Source of the DNA: Paenibacillus uliginis N3/975
GTDB taxonomy: Bacteria; Bacillota; Bacilli; Paenibacillales; Paenibacillaceae
Length of the DNA: 64,000 bases
Direction: 5' to 3'
NCBI RefSeq assembly: GCF_900177425.1
Contig: NZ_LT840184.1
Span: forward strand, 5,063,705 to 5,127,704
Each line of letters opens with the position of its first letter. Positions within the stretch are counted from its first letter, which is position 1. Under the pieces are notes generated by a model that searched no databases, was not told the DNA's origin, and saw only the letters and a list, made by a program, of their open reading frames with translations. Of this stretch, positions 18,968-27,865 are shown one piece after another. A program made the position numbers and the translations under genes.

Positions 18968-20752
18968 CTATACGATATATTCGATCCAGATCGTTTTATC
19001 TACTTGAGTCAACGGCACCGTAATCCGATCGCCGCTCTTTAATTCCAAACCTTTGCTCGCGTCGATTGCACGACCCGATTTTTCAATAGTTCCGTTTGAG
19101 CCGTTCTTGAGCAGAATGCGGTCGTTCTTGTCCGGAATGAATACCATCTTCTCGGTCTCCTTGAACTCGGGAGCCAGTTGCAGCAGCTGGTGGAGCGAGC
19201 ACTTGCCTTTGAAGGCGTTCAATTTCTTATATTGAGGATGGCTCTTCTCGCCTGTATTCTCATCCCGTACTTCAATGACCATTTGACCAACGAAGCCACG
19301 GTTCGCCTTCTTCCATGCCGCAATCAGAAAGGCGGCCGCCAGAGCGAGCACAATCCCTCCGGTGGCTGAATAAACAATCCACATTGGAAACGGCTTTTTA
19401 ACTTCTCCCTCGCTAGCACCCGGCTGGGCAGAAGCCCCTGCGCCGGCAGCTGGCTTCGCACTCACCTTGACCGGCTCAGTCTCCCGGTAGAAGCTTTTCT
19501 CCTCTGCCCTTACCTTGAGCTCATATTCATGCTTGTCCTTTACCTCGAACTCCCCTGTGAACCGATCTCCCTCGTTAACGAGCGATAGGTCGACGCTATT
19601 CCCCGTATCAAGGTCCTTGACATGAAGTACAGCGTTCATGTTGCGATACAGCGCATCATTTTGCAGCTTCTGTCCATTGCTGGTCAAGTAAGCGTTGATT
19701 TTGATTTTGTCGCCTTGTTTGTAAGTTTTGGACGGTATCGGGTCCAGGGCCAGCTTTAAATCATAGTTAAAAACGAGATTTATATCGATTTTGTCTTTCT
19801 TCGCCCCTTTTACCTGCAGCTTCCAATCGCCCTGAGCCGGTTGAAGCAGCTTCAGCAGGGAATAGCTCTTGGAGCGGGACAGCCGTACATTATCATCAGG
19901 GATGGCGACCTCCTTGCCGGACGGATCGTATAACTTCAGGTCGACCGGTTTTGAGGACATGATGGAAATATTGGCCTCCATCACGTTCGCGTTTGGCACA
20001 TTCACCGTTACATCCTGATAGCTTCCGTTGCCTGTCATCGACTGGACCGGAACGATTTTCAGCTTCTGATGGCTGGCGAAAATCTCACTCAATATTTGCG
20101 GCAGATCGTCCGCGGAAGACGTTACAAATGATTTCCCGTTCGTCTGCTTTGACAAATTCGCCAACGCATCCTGGTTCAGCTGCCCGTCGGCGTTCAGCCC
20201 GATCGTGTAGATCGGAATGCCCTTTTGCTTCGCAGCGGCTACCGCCGCGCTCAGCTCCTGATCCGACTCTGCCTGTGTACGGCTACCATTCTTGTTCAAG
20301 TAATTGTTACCGTCCGCAAGCAGGACAATCATTGGCTCATGGGCAGGATCAGCTCCTTGCTCGAGCACCTTGACGGCTTCTTTCACCCCGACAGCGATGT
20401 CCGTATAGGCCCCGCGGTTCAGTTGGTCGATAAAGTGCTTGAGATCCTCTTTGTCCGTATCGGACCGGATCTCAAGCAGCGCTTTCTCACGTTCGATTTT
20501 GTCGGTATAAGCGACGATGCCAACCTTGTCTCCGGTAGAAGACAACATATCAATGAACATCTTCATCGCTTCATTTCCGATTTTGTCCTTGTCACTCGTA
20601 TCCATCGAGTTGCTCACATCGATAACGAGCATCGCATCAATTTGGGACGCTGTTTGGGCACCCTGAGCAGCGGCTTCTCTCCCAATCCATGGCATGAAGC
20701 TGAGTACCAGAGTGAACAACATCATATAAGCAATCACTTTTCTCTGAAGCAT
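18968..20752 (-). CDS. Secreted-face vWA protein, single C-terminal membrane anchor
   Basis: 594 residues, SD AAAGGAGT. Signal peptide 1-29 (hydrophobic, ending AAAQ). vWA domain about 37-225 with full MIDAS: DVSNS (D45, S47, S49), T117, D147 (LLADG). Beta-sandwich regions 235-440, Ala/Gly linker, one membrane helix at about 458-482, then a basic stop-transfer and a cytoplasmic domain (about 485-594) that looks beta-rich, possibly FHA- or ubiquitin-like (not certain). First gene of the seven-gene minus-strand transcript. It would place a metal-dependent sensor outside the cell and a binding domain inside, near the tubulin-like proteins. Confidence 0.8.
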   Translation of the reverse strand: MLQRKVIAYMMLFTLVLSFMPWIGREAAAQGAQTASQIDAMLVIDVSNSMDTSDKDKIGNEAMKMFIDMLSSTGDKVGIVAYTDKIEREKALLEIRSDTDKEDLKHFIDQLNRGAYTDIAVGVKEAVKVLEQGADPAHEPMIVLLADGNNYLNKNGSRTQAESDQELSAAVAAAKQKGIPIYTIGLNADGQLNQDALANLSKQTNGKSFVTSSADDLPQILSEIFASHQKLKIVPVQSMTGNGSYQDVTVNVPNANVMEANISIMSSKPVDLKLYDPSGKEVAIPDDNVRLSRSKSYSLLKLLQPAQGDWKLQVKGAKKDKIDINLVFNYDLKLALDPIPSKTYKQGDKIKINAYLTSNGQKLQNDALYRNMNAVLHVKDLDTGNSVDLSLVNEGDRFTGEFEVKDKHEYELKVRAEEKSFYRETEPVKVSAKPAAGAGASAQPGASEGEVKKPFPMWIVYSATGGIVLALAAAFLIAAWKKANRGFVGQMVIEVRDENTGEKSHPQYKKLNAFKGKCSLHQLLQLAPEFKETEKMVFIPDKNDRILLKNGSNGTIEKSGRAIDASKGLELKSGDRITVPLTQVDKTIWIEYIV

Positions 20753-20950
20753 AGTTGTACTCCTTTATCGTAAAATGATAGGGTGGGTATTGGTAGGCAC
20801 ACAAGCGCCACTGAAACGGCACAGCATTGTTATACCTAATCGTTCCTGACTATTGTTAAAACGAGATAAACATCCTCTTGGTTCCGTTTATCTTCATCAA
20901 ATTACTGGATATGACATTATATTCACTTTATCTATCACCGACTGTCATTA

Positions 20951-20959
20951 TGATATAAT
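20951..20959 (+). promoter_or_regulatory. Candidate extended -10 promoter in the divergent gap
   Basis: TGATATAAT (extended -10) about 137 bases before the small membrane gene; no good -35 at 17 bases. The gap 20753-21095 (343 bases) otherwise holds only the SDs of the two divergent operons. On the minus side TTAACA...TATAAC with a 19-base spacer is a weak second candidate. Confidence 0.35.
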
Positions 20960-21095
20960 CAGGGAATGTAAAGTTCAACCTTATTACACATACGATATAG
21001 GAATAAAGCCATATAGCAATATCATTTCTAGTAATAATAAGAACCAAATTCCATAAATATAAAAGATTTTATTTTTATAAGGAAGGGACTCTCTT

Positions 21096-21248
21096 ATGTT
21101 AGCATACGGTTGTATCGCGGTTTTGTTTCTTTTTACTGCCATTCAAGTTGTCCTCTATTGGATTCGACACAAAAAAACACCCGCACCCGACGAAATTGAT
21201 CATCGGCTTCTCTCCATATTGAACGATAGGAGCGAGAAGACGCCATGA
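21096..21248 (+). CDS. 50-residue single-pass membrane peptide
   Basis: ATG at 21096 behind GGAAGGGA, 50 codons, stop TGA overlapping the next start (ATGA, 21245). One hydrophobic helix (residues about 2-22, LAYGCIAVLFLFTAIQVVLYW), then basic RHKK and a short charged tail (DEIDHRLLSILNDRSEK). It resembles a minimal membrane subunit or DUF-type small protein. The coupled start and clean ribosome site argue that it is real. It opens the plus-strand transcript of the GTPase/tubulin cluster. Confidence 0.7.
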   Translation: MLAYGCIAVLFLFTAIQVVLYWIRHKKTPAPDEIDHRLLSILNDRSEKTP

Positions 21249-22186
21249 AAAAAATACCTGTCTTTTTCAGACCTTACCACAAACCAAAACAACTCTATGA
21301 TTTAATTTGTAGATGTAAATCATGTGGCTCCTTCTCTGCACTGGAAGATAAAGTCTGTCCTTCCTGCGGCAAGACTGCACTGCGTCCGATCGAACGTGAG
21401 GCAGCAGTCAATGTTAAACGATCGATGCAGACAAAGCGACTCTTCTTGCTGTTCATTACGTTGGTTGGGGTCCTTCTAAGCGATACGTTCGGCCAGATGA
21501 TGCTTTGCCTTGCAACAGCCCTAATACTTATTGTCATTCTCTGGTTCGTCCAGAGAAGATTTATCGCTTCTGAGATCAGCCTGAAGCTAGATCGACTACT
21601 GCAGCAAGAACAGATGCAGCTTACACGGGACATATACCATGACTGGGAGATAGCTTTCTCACACTGGGATGAGGACAAGCAGCTTACTTACGAGCTACTG
21701 CGCAAGCTCCGGCCCCTTATCCGTAACGATACGTTTCGACTGCAGCAGCTTGGGCTTCTCCATCACTTCGCACTGCGTAAAGATATGGAGCTGGAGCTGG
21801 AACCGCTCCTGCTGCAGCATTTTGATCCGCTGCTGGTCGATTATATCGGGGAGATCGCCAAGATAAAGCGTGAACTGATTAAAGACGACACGTTCCGATA
21901 TATCATCCATTACGAGCCAGAAATACTCGGTCTTAAGAACGGTCAGGACATCCTGACCGGTGTGACCGGAGTAGCCGTAAGAATGAAACGGTATGTGCTC
22001 ACTTATCCCGGTTTGATTCGTCGTTACGCCTACCGGCTGCCGAAGGATCGCATACTGCGGCTGCACCGAATGATTCAGCAATATCCGAACGAGCCGTGGG
22101 ATCGTGTAGCCGAAGAGGTGAAACGAATCGTGCGTGACCAATATGAATGGGATCCTGATTTCCAGGATTCTGCAAAGAGAGACTAA
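21245..22186 (+). CDS. Zinc-ribbon membrane protein of the GTPase/tubulin cluster
   Basis: 313 residues. Zinc ribbon at the N-terminus (C24xxC27 ... C38xxC41), two hydrophobic segments in tandem (about 66-82 and 84-104) and a cytoplasmic helical domain (about 110-313) with no known catalytic motif. Its start overlaps the stop of the 50-residue peptide and its stop is 5 bases before the next gene, so three genes form one transcript. The paired-cysteine ribbon echoes the one on the GTPase. Function unknown; likely a membrane scaffold. Confidence 0.7.
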   Translation: MKKIPVFFRPYHKPKQLYDLICRCKSCGSFSALEDKVCPSCGKTALRPIEREAAVNVKRSMQTKRLFLLFITLVGVLLSDTFGQMMLCLATALILIVILWFVQRRFIASEISLKLDRLLQQEQMQLTRDIYHDWEIAFSHWDEDKQLTYELLRKLRPLIRNDTFRLQQLGLLHHFALRKDMELELEPLLLQHFDPLLVDYIGEIAKIKRELIKDDTFRYIIHYEPEILGLKNGQDILTGVTGVAVRMKRYVLTYPGLIRRYAYRLPKDRILRLHRMIQQYPNEPWDRVAEEVKRIVRDQYEWDPDFQDSAKRD

Positions 22187-22191
22187 TATCT

Positions 22192-23931
22192 ATGACGATA
22201 CGAGAGGTTCTAAACCCGCGGAATTTTATGATTTTATTATGTGCGGCGACTGTGGTAATGATTGGAATCAAGGGAGTGCATATTGCAGAGAAGATTGATA
22301 CCATCAAGGAAGCCGATCGGCTGTACGCCGCTAACGATCTCGTTGCAGCGGAAGAAGCGTACCGACAAGCGCACAATAATCGATGGATTCTCTATGAGGA
22401 GGACAAATTGGCCGAGCGGCTGCACAAGCTGGCGCCAATTACCGCTATGAAGCGCAAGCTAGACAAGATTTTGTCTGATGCAGATGCGGCTGCGGCTGAT
22501 CTCCAGTTTGAGACGTTCATGAAGGCGTACAAACGTTATCAGCAATTGCGTTCCTCTTACTTAGAGCCCGGCAGCTCCCATATCAACGAGTTCAAGCAAA
22601 TGCTCACCGCAGCAACGGCCGCTGACCGGATGAACGAGCATCTGATTCAGTTCAAGGCATATTTCGAAGAGCAGCTCGCTGCCAGCAAGCAGCAGGGAGA
22701 CAGTAGCACTGAATCACTCAAAGCAAATCTGCTAACTCTTCCGTCCTCACTCTTCGGTGGAGCTGAGAAGAAAACCACCCAACTGAATACCCTGTTCCGC
22801 TCCTATGATGAATCCAAGCTGGCCCGTATCGCAGGCAAAGGGGAGTTACAGCAAATGCTGGACGAAGCAGTGACTATGGCAAAAGCTTACAAGAAGCTGG
22901 GCATCACAGCGGAGTGGCTGCAGTCCAAGTCGGAGGAGCTTGCTGAGACGATCATGCGGAAAGATGGCGAACAGAACAATGCAAAAGCGTTCGCAATCCA
23001 TGCCACCATCTATGCGGGTTATGCGGACCGCTCCGGCAGCTCGTCCCGCGTCACCAATTATCTGGAGCAAGAACTAAAAAACTGGATGAGGAAGGCAGAC
23101 CGCCATGTCGCGGCCGGGGAATACGAGACGGCGATTCGCTTGTATGAAGACCTGTCCGGCTTCCGCGACACCACTGCCGAAATCGCGGACGTCCGGCTCG
23201 TATGGGCCGCAGCAGAGCCTTCGCTCTTGCTACCGGAAGGCAATTATCCGATCATCGAAGGCGGTAAAAACCGATTTGGCGCTCTCGTGTATACGATGGC
23301 ACTCGATACCGAACGTCGTTTGTATTATGCAACGTGGGACGGCACTTCGAAGCCGAAAGTGCTGCGCAACCCGCAGCCAATACCTTACCATTATGAGGTG
23401 CGCCGCCTGACCGTTGAAGAGCAATTGAGTTCAAATGAACGGCCTGTCCTGCTCATCGAGTATGATTCGAATTCTCGATCCGCCGCTTACAGTGCCTATA
23501 CCGTGGCAAACGATCGAATTGAGCTGCTGTTCTCATTCGAGGCAGACGGCTATAAAATTGACAATGACGGCTCTTTGCTCGTGCATAACCTGAACGAAAC
23601 GGGGAAGGAAGATGAAACAGCCCGTTATGAGCTTTACGGTGACAGTTACCAATTCGTCGAACTTCTCCCGAATGCGAATTATATCGACATCCCGGTGGAG
23701 AAACTGCCAGAGTATCCACGCAAAAAGGTGCGTTTCACATCCGAGATCGTGCTTGACAGCGATGAAAAGCCTTATGCCCGTATGGGTAACAGTTATATTG
23801 CGCTGCAGGGTGACTATGCATTCGTGGAAGGACCAATTACAGTTTGCGGTATCTTCAGCTATTATATAGAAGTATACATAGACAGCGAAATTGTCACTAT
23901 TCCGGTGTTCCATGTCGAGAAAGTTGAATAA
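22192..23931 (+). CDS. Membrane-anchored helical-repeat plus beta-domain protein
   Basis: 579 residues. One N-terminal membrane segment (about 11-28, FMILLCAATVVMIGIKG), then helical repeat-like sequence typical of TPR proteins (EADRLYAANDLVAAEEAYRQ at about 41-60; ADRHVAAGEYETAIRLYEDL at about 304-323), then a beta-rich C-terminal domain (about 340-579). Most of the chain would lie outside the membrane if the N-terminus is inside. Last gene of the plus-strand transcript; followed by a terminator. TPR assignment is by pattern only. Confidence 0.65.
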   Translation: MTIREVLNPRNFMILLCAATVVMIGIKGVHIAEKIDTIKEADRLYAANDLVAAEEAYRQAHNNRWILYEEDKLAERLHKLAPITAMKRKLDKILSDADAAAADLQFETFMKAYKRYQQLRSSYLEPGSSHINEFKQMLTAATAADRMNEHLIQFKAYFEEQLAASKQQGDSSTESLKANLLTLPSSLFGGAEKKTTQLNTLFRSYDESKLARIAGKGELQQMLDEAVTMAKAYKKLGITAEWLQSKSEELAETIMRKDGEQNNAKAFAIHATIYAGYADRSGSSSRVTNYLEQELKNWMRKADRHVAAGEYETAIRLYEDLSGFRDTTAEIADVRLVWAAAEPSLLLPEGNYPIIEGGKNRFGALVYTMALDTERRLYYATWDGTSKPKVLRNPQPIPYHYEVRRLTVEEQLSSNERPVLLIEYDSNSRSAAYSAYTVANDRIELLFSFEADGYKIDNDGSLLVHNLNETGKEDETARYELYGDSYQFVELLPNANYIDIPVEKLPEYPRKKVRFTSEIVLDSDEKPYARMGNSYIALQGDYAFVEGPITVCGIFSYYIEVYIDSEIVTIPVFHVEKVE

Positions 23932-23962
23932 TAAGAATATTGCGGTCAGACTGATAGAAGAC

Positions 23963-24007
23963 AGAGCCTGGTATCCTCTTGTAAGTAAGGATATCAGGCT
24001 CTCTTTT
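23963..24007 (+). terminator. Intrinsic terminator after the helical-repeat gene
   Basis: Stem AGAGCCTGGTATCC / GGATATCAGGCTCT with a 12-base loop, followed by CTTTTC. It lies 32 bases after the stop at 23931. Confidence 0.75.
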
Positions 24008-24101
24008 CGTTCAATGAAGTCCAACCTTATGCAATTCACTCTATGGATGATTCAGGAGTCGAAAACACGGATCCATTATCCTAATAACGGGGGAATTCAA
24101 T

Positions 24102-24809
24102 CTATTTCTTGAAGTCGAGGGTGTATCCTGGGAATACTCTAAGTGCATCAATAGGTACTGATTTAACTACCTCTCTTTTCTTAACGATATATTCCATTTT
24201 GCCTCCTGTAGACGTTGTATTTCCCTCTTTTATATAAGGAGCAAGTACTAAAGTAAGATCCCAGTAGTCTATCGTTGTTTCTTCTAACCATGTTTGAATC
24301 GCCACTCGAACTTGATATTCTGTTTTTTGTCCATTCTTGATTTGTTTTATATCCATAATTTGCGAAGCTAACATGGTTGGTCCCATAGAAAAATGTAGTT
24401 GCTTTAATAGTTCCACGTCCATGTCGTCTGTCGTAGTTTTTTTAAGAAGATCTTCACTACCTGTATCCATTCCAGCCATAAATACTTGAACTGTGTTGTT
24501 AATACCCGCAACAGTAAATTGACCTATATTACTTACGTCATCATTCCAAACATTTTCATGAGGAATCCCAATACTTTTTATTGAGACTGTCTGTGTTTTT
24601 TCATTCCACGCAACATTAGCGCCAAGTGCTTTCGAAATAAAGCTAATAGGTACCATTACTCGATTATTTACCATTCGTGGCGCAACGTCTGTCGAGACTT
24701 GCTTACCGTTGACATTGATTTTAATTACACCACTTGCATATGCAGCTCCAAACACAGTGGATACCGTCACCAGTGTAGCCAAGACAGAAATGATCATCTT
24801 TTTCTTCAT
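24102..24809 (-). CDS. Secreted stalk-domain (copper amine oxidase N-like) protein
   Basis: 235 residues, SD GGGAGGGATT. Signal peptide MKKKMIISVLATLVTVSTVF...AYA (1-25), then a stalk domain (about 27-78; VNGKQVSTDVAPRMVNNRVMVPISFISKALGANV, WNEKTQTVSI), the common Paenibacillus cell-surface beta module. The rest (80-235) is a mixed alpha/beta domain with no motif that I recognise. Not an amine oxidase. It marks the change from the GC-richer cluster to the AT-rich array. Confidence 0.8.
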   Translation of the reverse strand: MKKKMIISVLATLVTVSTVFGAAYASGVIKINVNGKQVSTDVAPRMVNNRVMVPISFISKALGANVAWNEKTQTVSIKSIGIPHENVWNDDVSNIGQFTVAGINNTVQVFMAGMDTGSEDLLKKTTTDDMDVELLKQLHFSMGPTMLASQIMDIKQIKNGQKTEYQVRVAIQTWLEETTIDYWDLTLVLAPYIKEGNTTSTGGKMEYIVKKREVVKSVPIDALRVFPGYTLDFKK

Positions 24810-25024
24810 ATAATTGTAATCCCTCCCATTTATATTACAAACGTTAAATACCCTTTAAAGTTGCTTTAAAAACCAAAATATTTGCATGCAAAAAAGCTCA
24901 TGTCAATTTTGAATTTCATAGCTTTATGGACACCCACTTTCAAAAACGTTTTTCGCTTATTACATCACCCGGTACGATTCGTCTTATTTTCCTGATTTCG
25001 ATTTCAAATTACCTGTCTCTGATG

Positions 25025-25699
25025 TTACTGGTTTTTTAGATTTTTTGATTTTCCAGTAGTATATATAAACTCTTCGACATCCTTTTGATTTTTTTTCAAT
25101 TGTTTTGAGTAAATAAATACATCTCCATTTAAATACTCAAAGCAAAACTTCCTTAATGGTAAAATATTCAATTTTTCCCCAAAGAAACCGTCTCTAATAA
25201 TAGTATGAATAGTGGTGTTATCATTATATGAATATCTGTCAATCATAAACGTTTCTTCGTCCATATCATCGTCCCTTGTGTAGAATAATACTTTTTCAAT
25301 CACAGATCCTTCATATATTACACAATATACTTGGCTTAAAACCATTTCATCATCTTCGTTACTTAGAAATCTAAGACAAATTTTCTTTTCAACTTCATTC
25401 ATTATGAAAGAGCTCCCCCAGCCTTTATTTTCAGCATTATAAGAAAAATACAGTTCATTGTTTTTTAACCTATTCACAATAATTCCTTCCTTAGATTTCG
25501 GCTCATTTTTATATACTTTCAGTTTTGGTAATTGATTTAATTCATATTGATATGGATACAACTCCAAATCAGAATTGCTCCAAACAACTGTTTCATTTCC
25601 AACATCTTCAACTCGATGAAGCAACGCCTTGTATGAGGATCTATATTTTTCGAAAATTTTTACAATAAAACCGTAATCTTTTTCTATCATCATGTACAC
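25025..25699 (-). CDS. Hypothetical protein, immunity-array member
   Basis: 224 residues, acidic, no signal or membrane segment, not recognised. A mix of helices and strands (ICLRFLSNEDDEMVLSQVYCVIYEGSVIEKVLFYTRDD). The first codon is GTG; an ATG lies two codons later; no strong SD. Size, AT-rich codons and place in a run of one-domain cytoplasmic proteins suggest an orphan immunity protein, which is inference. Confidence 0.55.
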   Translation of the reverse strand: MYMMIEKDYGFIVKIFEKYRSSYKALLHRVEDVGNETVVWSNSDLELYPYQYELNQLPKLKVYKNEPKSKEGIIVNRLKNNELYFSYNAENKGWGSSFIMNEVEKKICLRFLSNEDDEMVLSQVYCVIYEGSVIEKVLFYTRDDDMDEETFMIDRYSYNDNTTIHTIIRDGFFGEKLNILPLRKFCFEYLNGDVFIYSKQLKKNQKDVEEFIYTTGKSKNLKNQ

Positions 25700-25720
25700 A
25701 CCAATCTATCCTTTACTATG

Positions 25721-25745
25721 TAATGTAATGTAATGTAATTTAATT
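25721..25745. repeat. Short TAATG/TAATT tandem repeat
   Basis: Five 5-base units (TAATG x3, then TAATT x2) between two hypothetical genes; a simple-sequence tract. Confidence 0.7.
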
Positions 25746-25748
25746 TCA

Positions 25749-26315
25749 TTACTTCCAAAAGCAAGATGTTTGCAAATCCTGAAAGCTGATTTCTTTATAT
25801 CCTGTTTGAATCCCTCTCATCCTATTCGATGTACGTTCCACCTTATCTTCACCAACATGAGGAGCTTCTATTTGAAAGATTTCATATTTCCCTAACGATT
25901 TATTTACTTTAAATTCTAACGCCTTTGTTTTATTAAGGAGAATTACTCCATACTCCCAATCGAAATCCTCAGATTTACATACATATACGCGAATATTTTT
26001 GGACTCTAGACATTTTTGGAAATCAAATAAATCCGGAGAGTCTTCATAGAATTCAATCGCATGCAAGTATCGTTTTCTTTCTGAAAAATACAACTTCAAT
26101 TCAACTTCTTGATCATTAAGGATTTCTATGTAATATGATAAAATCGCATCAAACTTCTCATCGCCAGACATGTTATTGCAATATCTTTTTAGTACGTCAT
26201 AGGATTCATCATATACACTGTTTTCAAATGTAGTAGGCTCCGTGATAAAACGATAAACTATTTCATTTATACTAAGTCCTTCTAGCTGACTGCTAAGCCT
26301 TTTTCTTATTTCCAT
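25749..26315 (-). CDS. Hypothetical protein, immunity-array member
   Basis: 188 residues, ATG at 26315 behind AGAGGAG. Helical N-terminal half, then strands (IRVYVCKSEDFDWEYGVILLNK). No known motif; cytoplasmic. It lies in series with other AT-rich single-domain genes, so an orphan immunity role is plausible but not shown. Confidence 0.6.
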   Translation of the reverse strand: MEIRKRLSSQLEGLSINEIVYRFITEPTTFENSVYDESYDVLKRYCNNMSGDEKFDAILSYYIEILNDQEVELKLYFSERKRYLHAIEFYEDSPDLFDFQKCLESKNIRVYVCKSEDFDWEYGVILLNKTKALEFKVNKSLGKYEIFQIEAPHVGEDKVERTSNRMRGIQTGYKEISFQDLQTSCFWK

Positions 26316-26421
26316 GATAAACTCCTCTTACTTTGTTCTATTGGATGATTTTGAAATAAGGGTACGAGCCATCATTGTAAATCAAGCTTATCCAATTGTG
26401 CACATCAGCTAATAGATTCTT

Positions 26422-26800
26422 TTATGATATTTTTGAGTAAGTTTCGATTAATAATTCTTCTAACGAATTATATAATAACTCCACTTCTCCAGAATCATGC
26501 AGAAAAATAAATATTCCTCCATGTTCATTCATAAGGATTGGATTCCCAGAACCATCATCTGAAATAACGTACGAATTTTTTAGTAAAAACTCTACACTTT
26601 CGCCTTCAAATTCTATGCCATCAAAATCAAATATTTCTTCTTCAAATATCCTTCTAAATTTTAAAGTAAGATCGACGACTGTTGACTTTCCAATTAAATC
26701 TCCATTGTTAAAAGCACTGATGGTCAATCCTCCATAAGCCCCGCCAAATAATTTAATAAACTCTATATATTGATCATTAAATTTAAACCACTTGGATATC
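26422..26800 (-). pseudogene. 5'-truncated SMI1/KNR4 (SUKH) immunity gene
   Basis: The recoverable part reads FNDQYIEFIKLFGGAYGG ... VISDDGSGNPILMNEHGGIFIFLHDSG ... LYNSLEELL, the SUKH/SMI1-KNR4 pattern used by immunity proteins against polymorphic toxins. The N-terminal start and its ribosome site are missing: upstream of about 26800 the DNA is the serine hydrolase gene in another frame. About 120 of a usual 140-150 residues remain. No in-frame start with an SD is seen after the junction. Confidence 0.65.
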
Positions 26801-27725
26801 CTCCTGGATGCCCTACTGCTTTTTTCCCCATGACATCTTGCGTATACCATCCATATCCATATTGTGACGGAAACTTTTTAGCATGCGTCATACTCATCAG
26901 TTCTGATGATTCTTTGCTTATCAATAAATTATTACACAGGGCTCTGTCAAACCGTTCTAAATCTTCAACTGTAGAAATGATATCCCCAGCTGCAAATGCT
27001 GCAGAATTATGCATTACGGGTCCGACTTCCCCCTTTACATGTCCTTCCGCTTTTGGTATACCAGCCGAAACCGTAAACATAGAATGAAACATGTTACTTG
27101 GCTTAAAAATATGCTCATTTATGTAATTTGCATATGACTGCCCGCTGACTTTCTCAACAATAAGTCCTAACATCACATAACCAGTATTACTGTAACTAAA
27201 GCTTTTACCTGGGGTAAACTCTAATTCAGAATCGCTAACGGTTTTTACAATATCATTTGGATTCCATTCTTTGCTGTAGTCAAATTTGAAATTCGCCTTT
27301 AGATAATCCGGAATTCCCGAGCTATGACTTAGTAGATGACTTATTGTAATAGACTCTCCATTCGGAAAGTCTGGAAAGTATTGCGAAATTGGATTATCTA
27401 AGTTTAGAAGTTCCTTCTCTACTAGTTGCATGACTGCTACTGCAGTGAATGTTTTAGATAATGAAGCAATCTGATAGAGCGTGCTTGGGCTGTTAGGTAA
27501 ATCAGTGGCTGCCAATCCATAACCTTTTTTAAATAAAATTTCACCTTCCTTTGCAATTAGGATGGTTCCCTGAAATTTTTCATTTATCAAATATTGATCG
27601 ATTTTATCGGAAACGCTTCCAGATAAATTACTATGGTTGTTACGTCCAAATAATAGCACAGCCATTATAGACACGATTACAATAACAAGAATAGTAATAG
27701 AGGAAATTTTCAAGAATTTTTTCAT
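26763..27725 (-). pseudogene. Serine hydrolase (beta-lactamase-like), 3'-truncated
   Basis: 320 residues as read. Membrane anchor 5-27, then a class C beta-lactamase/D-Ala-D-Ala carboxypeptidase-like fold with the three motifs: SxxK (SLSK), YxN (YSNTGY) and GHPGG in the KTG/HxG position. After GYPSG the frame runs into sequence of a SUKH gene and stops nine codons later, so the C-terminal strand and helix are lost. It is probably inactive or unstable, although all catalytic motifs survive. The hydrolase is a common envelope enzyme and not itself an immunity gene. Confidence 0.7.
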
Positions 27726-27865
27726 ATGTATATCTCTCAGTCTATTTCTTTATAGCCTATTAAACACTCCCTATTACAATCACCGTTAAACTAGACCAAA
27801 ATTCTGACCTTTTACATATTCCACCGTTTTCTATATCCATTATTGAACCTCTTATCAAGATTGTT

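Noticed and set aside
25721..25745. TAATG repeats as a CRISPR or regulatory array
   Set aside because: Five-base units without spacers; simple-sequence slippage is enough.
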